From CAZDML01 sp964506645 (lineage in GTDB: Bacteria > Elusimicrobiota > Elusimicrobia > 2-01-FULL-59-12), in NCBI GenBank assembly GCA_964506645.1, contig CAZDML010000003.1, positions 1 through 51,597 of the forward strand: a DNA stretch of 51,597 nucleotides, in the 5' to 3' direction. Under the pieces are notes generated by a model. It saw only the letters and a program-made list of their open reading frames with translations. It did no database searches and had not been told where the DNA came from. A program made the position numbers and the translations under genes. Each line of letters opens with the position of its first letter. Positions within the stretch are counted from its first letter, which is position 1. This document shows, piece after piece, positions 32,478-40,338 of this stretch.

Positions 32478-33043
32478 TAGAAGAGGTGCACCAGCAAAGC
32501 CGTATTTAACACAAAATCCAGGCTGGATTGGGAGACTTGGGTTTTCTTTTCATGCAGGGCAATGACATAGGGACCGATGTCGACATCGAGGGAAATGCGT
32601 GGCGTCACATGATATTCCATGCCTCCGGCGACCCCGGCCGCAAACCCATCCACACGATAGTCTGATCGTTCCGGAGTTGCTGTGGCGCGCGCGATTTCGG
32701 GCGCGATATACAACGGGAATCGCCGTTCGGTACGAAAAAACCGATACGCTCGCACCCCAAATACCTTCGACTTCACATTCCCATAGTCGCTGGTGGCTGA
32801 GCCCTGCTGATACCGTCCTTCCACGGCCCATCGCGACCGGAAGTTCCAGCGGAATTGCGCCCCGGTGTAATTGATGCCGAGGGCCATGCGGTGCGTAGAG
32901 ACAGGAGCTGGCGCATTCACGAAGGTGTGGTCAGGGGCATCCAAAAGCGCCGGAAGAGGATCGGGTTCATTCGCTTGTCCGAATCCGGGGTATCGCAGCA
33001 GGAGGCCTGCTGCCAGAGTCAAAAGGACAATGTTGGGGCGCAC
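32477..33043 (-). CDS. Small outer-membrane beta-barrel protein
   Basis: 188 residues from a GTG start. The N-terminus VRPNIVLLTLAAGLLLRYPGFGQA is a signal peptide. The remainder alternates polar and apolar residues in strands (MALGINYTGAQFRW, WAVEGRYQQGS, GVRAYRFFR, FAAGVAGGMEYHV, ISLDVDIGPYVI) and ends in LLVHLF, with a terminal Phe typical of outer-membrane barrels, about eight strands. GATACT ends eight bases before the GTG, which sets the start and predicts a leaderless message; an in-frame TTG at 33064 would precede the promoter. Confidence 0.78.
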   Translation of the reverse strand: MRPNIVLLTLAAGLLLRYPGFGQANEPDPLPALLDAPDHTFVNAPAPVSTHRMALGINYTGAQFRWNFRSRWAVEGRYQQGSATSDYGNVKSKVFGVRAYRFFRTERRFPLYIAPEIARATATPERSDYRVDGFAAGVAGGMEYHVTPRISLDVDIGPYVIALHEKKTQVSQSSLDFVLNTALLVHLF

Positions 33044-33050
33044 ATTTAAA

Positions 33051-33056
33051 AGTATC
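33051..33056 (-). promoter_or_regulatory. -10 box GATACT of the beta-barrel gene
   Basis: Minus-strand GATACT; predicted +1 on or next to the GTG at 33043. Confidence 0.45.
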
Positions 33057-33091
33057 CCCAACAACGGTCGAATGCAAGGAAAGGATCGGGC

Positions 33092-33556
33092 TTATTTTGG
33101 TTGATGTTGATTGAGGCCTGTCCAGCCGGGGGTTCCGCTGATTTCGCGGAATTTGACTGTCTCTGCGCCTCGTTTTACAGCAGCGGCCAGGATGATATCT
33201 TTGCCATCACAGGGCACGCGGGAACCGGTGACCTCGACCCGATCCTGGGCCTTGAGTTGGACGGGAAGGTGTTCGACATACCAGGTCGGTCCCAGATGAA
33301 CGGGGATTGTTTCGGTATCGGTTTTTAAAATCATGTGGATGCCGTATCCCATGCCTTTCATCGGGATCATTTTTTCAACGCGCTGAACGGTTCCTTTGAC
33401 GGTGACAACCTTTTTGGCATCGTAAAGGCGACAGTAGGCGCTTTCGGGTTCCCACCCTGGGGTGCCTTGCCAGCGAACGGGGGAGTCTGCAAAACTGTGT
33501 CCGACAAAAAGAAGCCCTATACCTATTAATAGGAACAGCCCTCTGCGTATGGTCAT
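33092..33556 (-). CDS. Periplasmic OB-fold-like protein
   Basis: 154 residues with a signal peptide ending GHSFA. The core VVTVKGTVQRVEKMIPMKGMGYGIHMILKTD...IPVHLGPTWYVE...DRVEVTGSR (with gaps) matches a recurrent family of small secreted proteins with an OB-like barrel, often labelled DNA-binding without proof. Two conserved-looking cysteines (CRLYD and VPCDG). GGAGGG eight bases before the ATG supports this start over the ATG at 33571. Function unknown. Confidence 0.8.
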   Translation of the reverse strand: MTIRRGLFLLIGIGLLFVGHSFADSPVRWQGTPGWEPESAYCRLYDAKKVVTVKGTVQRVEKMIPMKGMGYGIHMILKTDTETIPVHLGPTWYVEHLPVQLKAQDRVEVTGSRVPCDGKDIILAAAVKRGAETVKFREISGTPGWTGLNQHQPK

Positions 33557-33595
33557 GAGAATACCCTCCATATTCCAATCCTACTAATTTTTTAT

Positions 33596-33601
33596 TTTAA
33601 T
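33596..33601 (+). promoter_or_regulatory. -10 box TTTAAT of the 56-residue protein gene
   Basis: Six bases separate TTTAAT from the ATG at 33608, again the leaderless geometry. The region is AT-rich, so chance is possible. Confidence 0.4.
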
Positions 33602-33607
33602 ACCCTT

Positions 33608-33778
33608 ATGAGACAAACCTGTACCAAGTGCCGCCAGCCCTTTAAAGAAGGCGATCGCATCCGCGCCCTCGTACTTTCAGTCTACCATGAGATCCCTAGC
33701 TCCATTTCCTACGCCATTGAAAAGCCCTCCGACTGCCTTTCTATGGAGCACGTAGAATGTCCCGATACCAACCGTTAA
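33608..33778 (+). CDS. Small Cys-containing protein, zinc-ribbon-like (56 aa)
   Basis: Begins MRQTCTKCRQPFKEGDRI, with a CxxC knuckle at residues 5-8, and has two more cysteines at DCLSMEHVECPD, which could complete a zinc site together with the His between them. No signal peptide, so cytoplasmic. The IRALVLSVYHEIPSSISYAIEKP middle reads like a compact beta/alpha unit. No ribosome site; a TTTAAT box six bases upstream suggests a leaderless message. Unknown function. Confidence 0.65.
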   Translation: MRQTCTKCRQPFKEGDRIRALVLSVYHEIPSSISYAIEKPSDCLSMEHVECPDTNR

Positions 33779-33825
33779 AATAGTCAAAAAACCGATTTTT
33801 GGATGACCAGCCGTTCTAAGCAGAC

Positions 33826-33865
33826 TATTAAAAAACAGATCTATTTATAGATATGTTTTTTAATA
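33826..33865. repeat. 40-nt AT-rich palindrome between two small genes
   Basis: Twelve base pairs (33826-33837 with 33854-33865), one G/A mismatch, then six more (ATCTAT/ATAGAT) around a TT centre; C33825-G33866 extends the stem. It could end transcription of the 56-residue gene in either direction, be a protein-binding dyad, or be a mobile repeat. The rest of 33779-33974 shows nothing else I can name. Confidence 0.75.
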
Positions 33866-33974
33866 GCATGACATATTTTGTTAAGCCTCTTAGCAGGTGT
33901 TTACCGCTTCATTTGGTTATTGCGGGTTTTTGGGGGTCGTGATACCCCTAGAACGAAGCAAGGGAGGCAATACC

Positions 33975-34322
33975 ATGGAAGTCATACCCATAGCCCAGAA
34001 TCTCTGGTTTGAAGAAGATCCCCGCGGCGCCACCTTAACATGCCAGGCCGGGGAAGGCGACACGGCCACCTACTTCCATGTCGGTATTAGCCATCAATCC
34101 CTTTTAGAAATGAACCATGCCCTTGCCACCGCCACGCCTAACTGGATTATCCGGGATGGCAGCTTTGTAGTCCAAGGCGATAAAGAAGCCCTCACCCTGC
34201 GTTTCTGTACCCGGGAAGGCAACGTCCTGGAAGCCCAGCTCTCGCTCTATGGCCTGGAGCTCAAAGCCTTCCGCTGGGCGATTAACGCCTTTGCTCTCCG
34301 TCGAAGCGCCCTCCTGAACTAA
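33975..34322 (+). CDS. Hypothetical cytoplasmic protein (115 aa)
   Basis: Begins MEVIPIAQNLWFEEDP after AGGGAGG at seven bases. It alternates short strands (ATLTCQAGEGDTATYFHVGI, NWIIRDGSFVVQGD, LTLRFCTREGNVLEAQLSL) with one C-terminal helix ending FALRRSALLN, suggesting a small beta barrel or PilZ-sized domain, though no PilZ RxxxR motif is present. No family recognised. An open extension upstream to 33897 has no ribosome site. Confidence 0.7.
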   Translation: MEVIPIAQNLWFEEDPRGATLTCQAGEGDTATYFHVGISHQSLLEMNHALATATPNWIIRDGSFVVQGDKEALTLRFCTREGNVLEAQLSLYGLELKAFRWAINAFALRRSALLN

Positions 34323-34360
34323 ACGTCCCTGCATCGTCTTCTCCGACGACAAAAAAGTCG

Positions 34361-34389
34361 TTGACACCCTCTTACCGTCGATATAGAAT
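34361..34389 (+). promoter_or_regulatory. Strong sigma70-type promoter of the 73-residue repeat protein
   Basis: A perfect -35 TTGACA (34361-34366), 17-base spacer and -10 TAGAAT (34384-34389); the only full-consensus -35 I see in the window. AGAATC/GATTCT (34385-34401, loop TAGCC) forms a dyad across the -10 and the predicted start, a possible operator or 5' hairpin. Confidence 0.75.
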
Positions 34390-34439
34390 CTAGCCGATTC
34401 TAAAAATGGAAGTTCATTCGACGAGGAGGTGACTCAAAC

Positions 34440-34661
34440 ATGGCAGAGAAAGTGGCGAAAGCAGGCGTGAAACGGCAGGATGGCTATCTGTATTTCATCG
34501 ATAAGCAAGGCGATGTGTCTCGTGCGAAAATGGCCCGCGGCGGTAAAAAGGGTGGGAAGCCTGAGAAAGTGGCAAAAGTCGGCGTGAAGAAAGCGTCCGG
34601 TTATTTGTACTTCTTGGACAAAGCAGGAGATGTCTCCCGCGCGAAGATGAAGAGAAGGTAA
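34440..34661 (+). CDS. Small basic protein with two 29-residue repeats
   Basis: A 73-residue protein built from two copies of a unit of about 29 residues (3-31 and 42-70; 23 positions identical) that carries KVAKxGVKK, GYLYFxDK and GDVSRAKM, joined by a glycine/lysine linker RGGKKGGKP. Very basic, no signal peptide, no cysteine. GGAGG precedes the ATG, the promoter is near consensus and a strong terminator follows, so it is probably an abundant single-gene message, perhaps nucleic-acid or ribosome binding. The repeat resembles short strands of an SH3- or WW-like unit; no function known to me. Confidence 0.78.
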   Translation: MAEKVAKAGVKRQDGYLYFIDKQGDVSRAKMARGGKKGGKPEKVAKVGVKKASGYLYFLDKAGDVSRAKMKRR

Positions 34662-34684
34662 TTTTTAGCTCTTATTCTTTACGA

Positions 34685-34724
34685 AAAAACCCTCATCACG
34701 TGAACCGTGATGGGGGTTTTTGTT
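34685..34724 (+). terminator. Rho-independent terminator
   Basis: A 16-bp stem from AAAAACCCTCATCACG with loop TGAAC, containing one T/G wobble, and ending in GGGGGTTTTTGTTT. It closes the repeat-protein transcript; the next promoter starts three bases later. Confidence 0.9.
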
Positions 34725-34726
34725 TG

Positions 34727-34735
34727 TGCTAAAAT
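34727..34735 (+). promoter_or_regulatory. Extended -10 promoter TGCTAAAAT of the CDP-alcohol transferase gene
   Basis: Identical to the hemL box at 41160-41168. Predicted +1 at 34742 leaves a three-base leader. Confidence 0.6.
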
Positions 34736-34744
34736 TCCTCCACT

Positions 34745-35434
34745 ATGCCCGCAGAATTTTCCAAAGACACCGACGGTTTTCTCGCCAAGCATTTTGACCG
34801 TCATATCTCCGGCGCGATCAGCCGCCAGCTGATAAAAACCCCAATCACTCCCAATCAGATTACAGTGGCTGTTACGCTGCTGGGCGTCTATGCGGGGACG
34901 GTCATGGCGCAACCCAATGCCCGAGCACGTGTGATCGGCTCTTTTCTTTTTTTGCTTACCTCGATATTGGACGGATGTGATGGCGAAGTCGCTCGCGCGA
35001 AAAAAATGTTTTCGAAACTGGGCGGCTGGCTCGATTTGTGGGGCGATAACGTCGTGCATATCGCCGTGTTTTACGGACTGGGCCTGGGTTTGGCGGAAGA
35101 GTATCACAATTCTACCTATCAGACCTTGGGTGCCATTGCAGCGGTGGGAACATTTGTGGCTGCTGCGCTCGCCAGCTGGCAGACGTATCGGGCCGGAAAA
35201 AGCTCGTTTACCTCCGTTGCTGGTGATGCTCGATCTCAACCGCCCACCGGTTGGAAACAAACGCTCGTGAGACTCAGTGATGCACTAGCCAGGCGTGATT
35301 TTATCTACGGGGTTGTGGTGTTGGCATTGATCGATCAACTGCACTGGTTTTTATGGGCGACCGCTCTGGGCGTAACGGTCTATGTCGTTGTTCTTCTCCT
35401 GCTAGCGCTTGTTCTTCCGGCTCATCGTTCATGA
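34745..35434 (+). CDS. CDP-alcohol phosphotransferase family membrane enzyme
   Basis: A 229-residue integral membrane enzyme. The CDP-alcohol signature D-x2-DG-x2-AR-x8-G-x3-D-x3-D is complete at Asp76, Asp79, Gly80, Arg84, Gly93, Asp97 and Asp101. It should transfer a phospho-alcohol from a CDP-activated donor to an acceptor alcohol, in lipid headgroup or phosphodiester-solute synthesis. The N-terminal HFDRHISGAISRQLIKTPITPNQITV is typical of inositol-phosphate or DIPP-synthase-like members, not PgsA or PssA. Its stop overlaps the flippase-like ATG. A nucleotidyltransferase that could supply CDP-X lies in the facing operon. Confidence 0.9.
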   Translation: MPAEFSKDTDGFLAKHFDRHISGAISRQLIKTPITPNQITVAVTLLGVYAGTVMAQPNARARVIGSFLFLLTSILDGCDGEVARAKKMFSKLGGWLDLWGDNVVHIAVFYGLGLGLAEEYHNSTYQTLGAIAAVGTFVAAALASWQTYRAGKSSFTSVAGDARSQPPTGWKQTLVRLSDALARRDFIYGVVVLALIDQLHWFLWATALGVTVYVVVLLLLALVLPAHRS

Positions 35435-36393
35435 AAATCATCCGAATGCTCGGGGGTCTTTTAGGGCTGGCCCTCATTGGTTTTCTCATTCATGAGGTTG
35501 GCTGGGCATCCGTTCGCGAAACACTCGGATGGTTGGGCTGGCGTTATGTCATCGTTCTGGCTTACCCCATCACCTGGATCGCCCTGAATACGCTGGGAAC
35601 ACAGGCGGCTTTTCCCAGGAAGCCTGCCGCATTGTCTTATTTCAAACTTCTCCAGATTCGTTTGGCGGGAGAATCGTTTAACTCGCTTCTTCCATCGGGC
35701 TATGTGGGCGGAGAGCCCTTAAAAGTAAAGTTGCTCGCGCGCTATATGTCTCTGCGGGAAGCCACCACGGGGATTTTGGTTGCTAAAGCGGCGCAGAGCG
35801 TTGCGCTTGTGATCTTTGTCTCATTGGGTTTGACGTTGGGTCGTGATGGCTCGATATTTCACCATCGTGCGACCATGATCGCATTAGGGCTACTGACGCT
35901 GGGTATCGGCATTTTCGTGTATTTGCTCGGACATCAATCGTTTAGTGCGCTGGGTCGCTTTCTGCATCGTCTTACGGGACATCCCTGGCTGCAGGCGCAG
36001 GAGCAACGGTTAAAAGCGCTGGACGAGTCGTTGGGCGCGTTCTATCGGGAGGGGAAAAGCGATTTTGCGATGAGCACGGTGTGGCATCTTGGAGGCTGGT
36101 TGGCAGGGGCGTTGGAAGTCGCACTCATCTTCTCTCTGGTAGGACATCCTCTGCCGTGGACGCAGGCGTGGTTTATCGGGGCACTGGCTCAGTTGGCTGC
36201 AATCGTGGGGCTGTTGTCTCCGGCCAGCGTGGGGTTTTATGAAGGCGGCCATACGATGGCGGCTAAACTTTTGGGTTTGCCGGCTGCCCTGGGACTGGGC
36301 GTTAGTTTAATTCGCCGGGTTCGTGAAATGGCCTGGAATGTCGTGGGTGTCAGTCTCTTCTGGCGTCTGTCGAAAGACCAACCAAAGGCTTAG
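35431..36393 (+). CDS. Flippase-like membrane protein (LPG synthase TM/UPF0104 family)
   Basis: A 320-residue protein with about eight membrane helices. The motif RLAGESFNSLLPSGYVGGEPLKVKLL near residue 75 and the later LLSPASVGFYEGGHTMAAKLLG are the family signature seen in MprF transmembrane regions, AglD and HpnL-type proteins, thought to translocate or help modify lipids. Overlaps the CDP-alcohol transferase by four bases (ATGA), so the two are translated together and may form one product line. Its stop overlaps the dehydrogenase stop on the other strand by four bases. Confidence 0.87.
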   Translation: MKIIRMLGGLLGLALIGFLIHEVGWASVRETLGWLGWRYVIVLAYPITWIALNTLGTQAAFPRKPAALSYFKLLQIRLAGESFNSLLPSGYVGGEPLKVKLLARYMSLREATTGILVAKAAQSVALVIFVSLGLTLGRDGSIFHHRATMIALGLLTLGIGIFVYLLGHQSFSALGRFLHRLTGHPWLQAQEQRLKALDESLGAFYREGKSDFAMSTVWHLGGWLAGALEVALIFSLVGHPLPWTQAWFIGALAQLAAIVGLLSPASVGFYEGGHTMAAKLLGLPAALGLGVSLIRRVREMAWNVVGVSLFWRLSKDQPKA

Positions 36394-37472
36394 GCGAGCG
36401 CGGGCGCTTCTTTCGGGGTCCCGGGAAGCGTGACAGCCACTTCCTGGAAACCGCGTAGATTGGATTCGTAGGCCGCACACATCAGTCCCACGCACCATCC
36501 TGCTTCTTTAAAGTTCTTCCCGCGTTCTGCGGGATTTTTTATTTCCTCAATAAAATCTGGCAGCATTCGTTTAAACCAATCGGCGTGATGCGATCCGGCA
36601 GAAAGAGCGGACTCAAACGTAATTTCTTCACGGTGGCCGTCGTGCGTTGTCAAAAGCAGCCGATCGTCATCGATGAGGAGCGTCCCGTTCTGGCCGTGGA
36701 CGATCGCCGAGTTGCGGCGCATTTTGGCTTTCCAGGTGAGGTGGATGTAGCCGTCAGCTTCGGGGAATTGAATAATGGTTTGCACAGCGTCTTCCAGAGC
36801 GTTGGAAACCTCTGGGTCGGTGTGCATCTTCGCCACAACGCTAGTCGGCTGAGCCCCTACGAGGTTAAGCAGGAGATAAAACGCATGCCACCCGTGATCC
36901 ACCAGAATCCCGCCGCCGGCGACGTCACGGTTTTTGCGCCAGTCTTCGGCCGGTTGTGCCGAGCCCTGAGCCGCGCCCAAGGCGGCCCCTTTGCAGTGCG
37001 AATCACGCAGTGTAAAAATTTCCACATGCCAGACCTGACCGATACGACCCTGGTCGATCCATTCGAAAGCTTTTTCATAGATGGGCGCGTACTTCCAGTT
37101 GTGTACGGTGAAAACGGTTTTATCTGACTTCTGAACGTGTTTGGCCAGGAGATGATAATCTCCGGCGTGTAGTGAAAGTGGTTTTTCGCAGAGCACATGG
37201 AGACCCTGTTGTATACAGGCCTGTGCGAGTTTGACATGGGAAGAGGGGGGCGTGCAGATGTCGACGAAATCGAGCTTTTCGCCTTTTAGAAGATCTTCCA
37301 CGAAGGAATAACAATGGATCTCGGGGTTCAAGGCTTGTGCCGCCTTCTGACGTTCCACGGACGAATCCACGATGGCAACAATTTCAGCGTCCGGCGATTC
37401 GGCGTAGGCCGGCCAGTGGCCGTTCTGAGCCACCATGCCGAATCCGATCATTGCCCCTTTGAGTTTGCTCAT
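36390..37472 (-). CDS. Gfo/Idh/MocA family oxidoreductase
   Basis: A 360-residue NAD(P)-dependent dehydrogenase. Rossmann start KGAMIGFGMVAQNGH, CTPPSSH, the conserved catalytic EKP in VLCEKPLSLH near residue 95, and GGGILVDHGWHAFYLL with the Asp/His pair. Substrates in this family are sugars, inositols or their keto forms. Place in the operon suggests it makes a ketone for the adjacent class III aminotransferase. Last gene of a five-gene minus-strand operon; ten bases after the aminotransferase stop. Confidence 0.9.
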   Translation of the reverse strand: MSKLKGAMIGFGMVAQNGHWPAYAESPDAEIVAIVDSSVERQKAAQALNPEIHCYSFVEDLLKGEKLDFVDICTPPSSHVKLAQACIQQGLHVLCEKPLSLHAGDYHLLAKHVQKSDKTVFTVHNWKYAPIYEKAFEWIDQGRIGQVWHVEIFTLRDSHCKGAALGAAQGSAQPAEDWRKNRDVAGGGILVDHGWHAFYLLLNLVGAQPTSVVAKMHTDPEVSNALEDAVQTIIQFPEADGYIHLTWKAKMRRNSAIVHGQNGTLLIDDDRLLLTTHDGHREEITFESALSAGSHHADWFKRMLPDFIEEIKNPAERGKNFKEAGWCVGLMCAAYESNLRGFQEVAVTLPGTPKEAPALA

Positions 37473-37482
37473 CGTATCACCT

Positions 37483-38790
37483 CTAGAGTCCGGCCGCTGT
37501 CAGTGCTTCATCAATAAGGGCCACGCCTTCGCGCGCTTCGGCTTCCGTCAGGGTCAGCGGCGGATGGATGCGAACCCGAGGCGAATAGCTCATCAAAACA
37601 ATTCCGCGCTTTAGACCTTCGGTGAAAAATTTCTCGCAGCTCGCTTTATCAAGGAGCTCTTTGGTTTTGCGATCTTTCACCAAGTCCATGCCAATCAAAA
37701 GGCCGCGCCCGCGAACGTCGCCGATACAGGCATGTTTATTCTGCAATTCTTTTAAGCTGTCGAGGAGTACTTTTCCGACGCGCGCGCTGTTGTCTGCCAG
37801 TTTGTCGTCCACAATTGTTTGCACGGCAGCGAGGCACGCCGCTGCGGCTAAAGGATTGCCGCCGTAGCTTGAAGAGGAAGCGCTGGGGAGTGACCAGGGT
37901 TTGGCTTGTGCGAGCGCATCGGTGGTGATCACAACACTGACAGGAAACCCGCCCGCAATGCCCTTGCCTGCGGTCATAATGTCCGGGATAACGTTGTCGT
38001 AATTGGAGCCAAACATCATCCCCGTGCGGCCGAAACCGGTAATCATTTCGTCGGCGATGAGGAGCGCCTCATTTTCGCGTGCCACTTCTTTTAAGGCTTT
38101 CATGTAGCCATCGGGCGGAATAATGTTACCCGCCGTGCCTTGAATGGGCTCGGCAATAATGGCGGCGACTTGGCCCGGGGCTTCCGATTTAATTTGTTTG
38201 CGCAGTGCTTCGATATCGCCATAAGGCGCCTGGTGGAATCCCGGCGGGTACGGGCCGACGTCATTTTTCCAGTCGACGCAGGACAGCGGGAGTACACCGT
38301 TGGATTTGCCGTGATAACCGCCGGAGAATCCAAAGATGTGCGATTTTTTGGTGACGGACTTTGCCAATTTAAATGCGGATTCGACGGCTTCAGTCCCGGC
38401 GCAAAACATCTGGGTGCGCGTGAGACCTTTCGGCGTGATCGATGCAATGAGTTTGAGGAGATCCAGACGTGCCTGGCTGGTGTAGCTGCCTACTGTAATT
38501 TTTTTTAGTTGGGTGATGAGGGCTTCGTTGTATTTGGGATGCGAGTAGCCCAGGCTGGCGACAGACACGCCCACATTAAAATCGAGATAGCTGTTTCCAT
38601 CCACATCCGTAAAGCGTGCCCCTTGGCCTTTTTCCACGGTGAGTTGGGACAGGAGTGCAATGGACTGAATGCCCGGAGCAATATACTGCTGCTCTTCCTG
38701 GAAGAGGGCTTTGGACTTGGGTCCGGGCCAGGTATTCAGCGGTTTCTTACCGGCTGAGGCTTCTGGTTTTGAGGGTGTGTTCGTTGGCAT
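37483..38790 (-). CDS. Class III PLP-dependent aminotransferase
   Basis: A 435-residue enzyme. PLP-binding Lys lies in IMTAGKGIAGGFPVS near residue 278, with LIADEMITGFGRTG, AGTEAVESAFKLA and GGYHGKSNG. Class III enzymes include ornithine, GABA and glutamate-1-semialdehyde transaminases and the aminotransferases of aminoglycoside pathways. It is distinct from the hemL 3 kb away. The start overlaps the upstream ATP-grasp gene by 44 bases; no internal Met/Val gives a better start. Likely aminates the keto product of the dehydrogenase. Confidence 0.9.
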   Translation of the reverse strand: MPTNTPSKPEASAGKKPLNTWPGPKSKALFQEEQQYIAPGIQSIALLSQLTVEKGQGARFTDVDGNSYLDFNVGVSVASLGYSHPKYNEALITQLKKITVGSYTSQARLDLLKLIASITPKGLTRTQMFCAGTEAVESAFKLAKSVTKKSHIFGFSGGYHGKSNGVLPLSCVDWKNDVGPYPPGFHQAPYGDIEALRKQIKSEAPGQVAAIIAEPIQGTAGNIIPPDGYMKALKEVARENEALLIADEMITGFGRTGMMFGSNYDNVIPDIMTAGKGIAGGFPVSVVITTDALAQAKPWSLPSASSSSYGGNPLAAAACLAAVQTIVDDKLADNSARVGKVLLDSLKELQNKHACIGDVRGRGLLIGMDLVKDRKTKELLDKASCEKFFTEGLKRGIVLMSYSPRVRIHPPLTLTEAEAREGVALIDEALTAAGL

Positions 38791-39604
38791 AGTAGGTTTC
38801 CTTTAGCATCTGTGCGATCGCATGGGCTGCCGCGCCGCGGCAGGGAGCAAACGATGGCCAGTCATTGAGATCGATTAACGTAATGTCGCCTTCCGGAGAA
38901 ATGATGGCATCACCACCATAGACGGTAACGCCCATCGCTTCAGCGGCTTTCTCCGCCATGGTGCGAAGGCTTTCTTCATCAAAAGGGTGGCCGTAGGAAT
39001 CTTTGGGATAGTACGGCCAGAAAAAGGCGGTGCCGCGCACACCGTAAAATTTCACTTCATCTCCCGGGCGGTGTTCCTGCAGCACGACGGAAGGAATATG
39101 CCGGGTCCGGAAGCTTTCCAGCGCGCCGGGGAGTTCTTCCACGCGTTCGATGCGAACGACATCACCGGCCTGCATGGCATGCACATCGCCGCGTTTCACC
39201 CAGGCCGCGCCCTGACGTAAGAGCGACGTGCCATCAGACACGTTGGCCCCGAGAGCGGTACTCAGCATCACGCTCTGTGGAAACGGCAGCTGATTCTCAC
39301 GCAGGATCGTGCAGAGCGTATCGCGGTAAGTATTTCGTGAGGCCTGCGGGTTATTCAAAATAAACACACCTTCTTTTTGCCATTCTGTGAGCTCCGCAAC
39401 GGCTTTCGGGCCCTGACACATCGAGAAGAGGAGCGGGTATTGGCTGCGAATGGCTCGTGCTTCTTCCAGGGACACCAGTTTGGCGTGAATGTCGAGACGT
39501 TCGAGCGCCTGCCCCACCAGGCGCAGAATGAGCGCGTCGTTGGACGTGTGGCGTCCCGGGGAATAGTCCGGTTCTCGATAGATGCCTAAGAAAGTTAACG
39601 ACAT
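38747..39604 (-). CDS. ATP-grasp fold enzyme
   Basis: A 285-residue protein with ATP-grasp features: NNPQASRNTYRDTLCTIL (N-x-P-x-A-x2-N-x2-R helix), AWVKRGDVHAM as the ATP-lysine strand, VLQEHRPGDEVKFYGV as the grasp strand, and the metal motif TLIDLNDWPSFAP where the acidic and Asn residues bind Mg-ATP, as in RimK or inositol-polyphosphate kinase-like (IDxN) members. It could ligate an amino acid to an amine or carboxylate, or phosphorylate a polyol. Overlaps both neighbours. No family name certain. Confidence 0.75.
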   Translation of the reverse strand: MSLTFLGIYREPDYSPGRHTSNDALILRLVGQALERLDIHAKLVSLEEARAIRSQYPLLFSMCQGPKAVAELTEWQKEGVFILNNPQASRNTYRDTLCTILRENQLPFPQSVMLSTALGANVSDGTSLLRQGAAWVKRGDVHAMQAGDVVRIERVEELPGALESFRTRHIPSVVLQEHRPGDEVKFYGVRGTAFFWPYYPKDSYGHPFDEESLRTMAEKAAEAMGVTVYGGDAIISPEGDITLIDLNDWPSFAPCRGAAAHAIAQMLKETYYANEHTLKTRSLSR

Positions 39605-40338
39605 AAAAATTTTTCCGCCGTTTGAATGTCTTGCGGCCGGTCTACATCAATGACGGCGGCCACAGGGGCGCCGTAGAAACGGTATCCGAAACGCAGCAAA
39701 TAGCCAAGCAGCTGGCGCAAGGCCGTAAAGTCTTTCGTCAGAACCGTGGTCTTTTCTTTGGCGATCGTGGGATTGACCCAGTAGAAGCCGGAGGTCACGT
39801 ACGTGCTGTCAAAGCCGTTGTTGGTCATCGCTAAAATTTCAAAGGCGCCGGGGTTTTCTTCGATTCGGTCCGGCATCAGTCCGGTCCCTTCGTTGCCGCG
39901 CATCGCCACACGCAGGGGTTTTTCATCATCAATCACGTCTGTCAGACCTAACACAACGTCAGACGCATTAAAGAGTTTCGCTTTCCGGACAAATTCCTGA
40001 TACGTCGACGGCGCGCACACCGAGTCCACGGTGGTCACGAGCACCGGGTCCGACGTTTTCTGTGCGAGGCGCTCGAGAACAATCAAAAAGCTATGCATCG
40101 AGGACGGAGTCGTCTGGATAATCCAGTCCATCGTGAGGGGTCGCTTCTGCGCCTCCACATAGGCCGGGACGTCGCGTGCGGCTTCGTTGACGATACAAGT
40201 GATCTGCGTGACTCCCGCTGCGGTTAGGCCGTCCAACACAAAATCGATCAGCGTACGTCCTGCCACCGGAGTCAATGCCTTGGGAATTTTTTTCCCGAGG
40301 CGTTCCCCCCAGCCGGCGGCGATGATGCCCGCGTACAT
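39595..40338 (-). CDS. Sugar/alcohol-phosphate nucleotidyltransferase
   Basis: A 247-residue NTP transferase. The nucleotide loop is AAGWGERLGKK with PKALTPVAGRTL following (residues 7-30); VTTVDSV supplies the metal Asp and IDVDRPQDIQTAEKFL closes the fold. MobA-like or inositol-1-phosphate cytidylyltransferase-like in order. With a CDP-alcohol transferase next door, CTP use is the natural guess. The frame extends upstream, but the ATG shares a base with the HAD stop (TGATG) and begins the fold exactly. Confidence 0.87.
   Translation of the reverse strand: MYAGIIAAGWGERLGKKIPKALTPVAGRTLIDFVLDGLTAAGVTQITCIVNEAARDVPAYVEAQKRPLTMDWIIQTTPSSMHSFLIVLERLAQKTSDPVLVTTVDSVCAPSTYQEFVRKAKLFNASDVVLGLTDVIDDEKPLRVAMRGNEGTGLMPDRIEENPGAFEILAMTNNGFDSTYVTSGFYWVNPTIAKEKTTVLTKDFTALRQLLGYLLRFGYRFYGAPVAAVIDVDRPQDIQTAEKFLCR

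Noticed and set aside
33879..33974. Possible riboswitch in the leader of the 115-residue protein gene
   Set aside because: Only a short GGGGT/ACCCC hairpin is visible, and no known riboswitch consensus could be matched.
34346..34361. ACGAC-AAAAAA-GTCGT inverted repeat as a terminator for the 115-residue gene
   Set aside because: Only a five-base stem with the A-run in the loop and no following T-run; it also runs into the -35 box of the next promoter.
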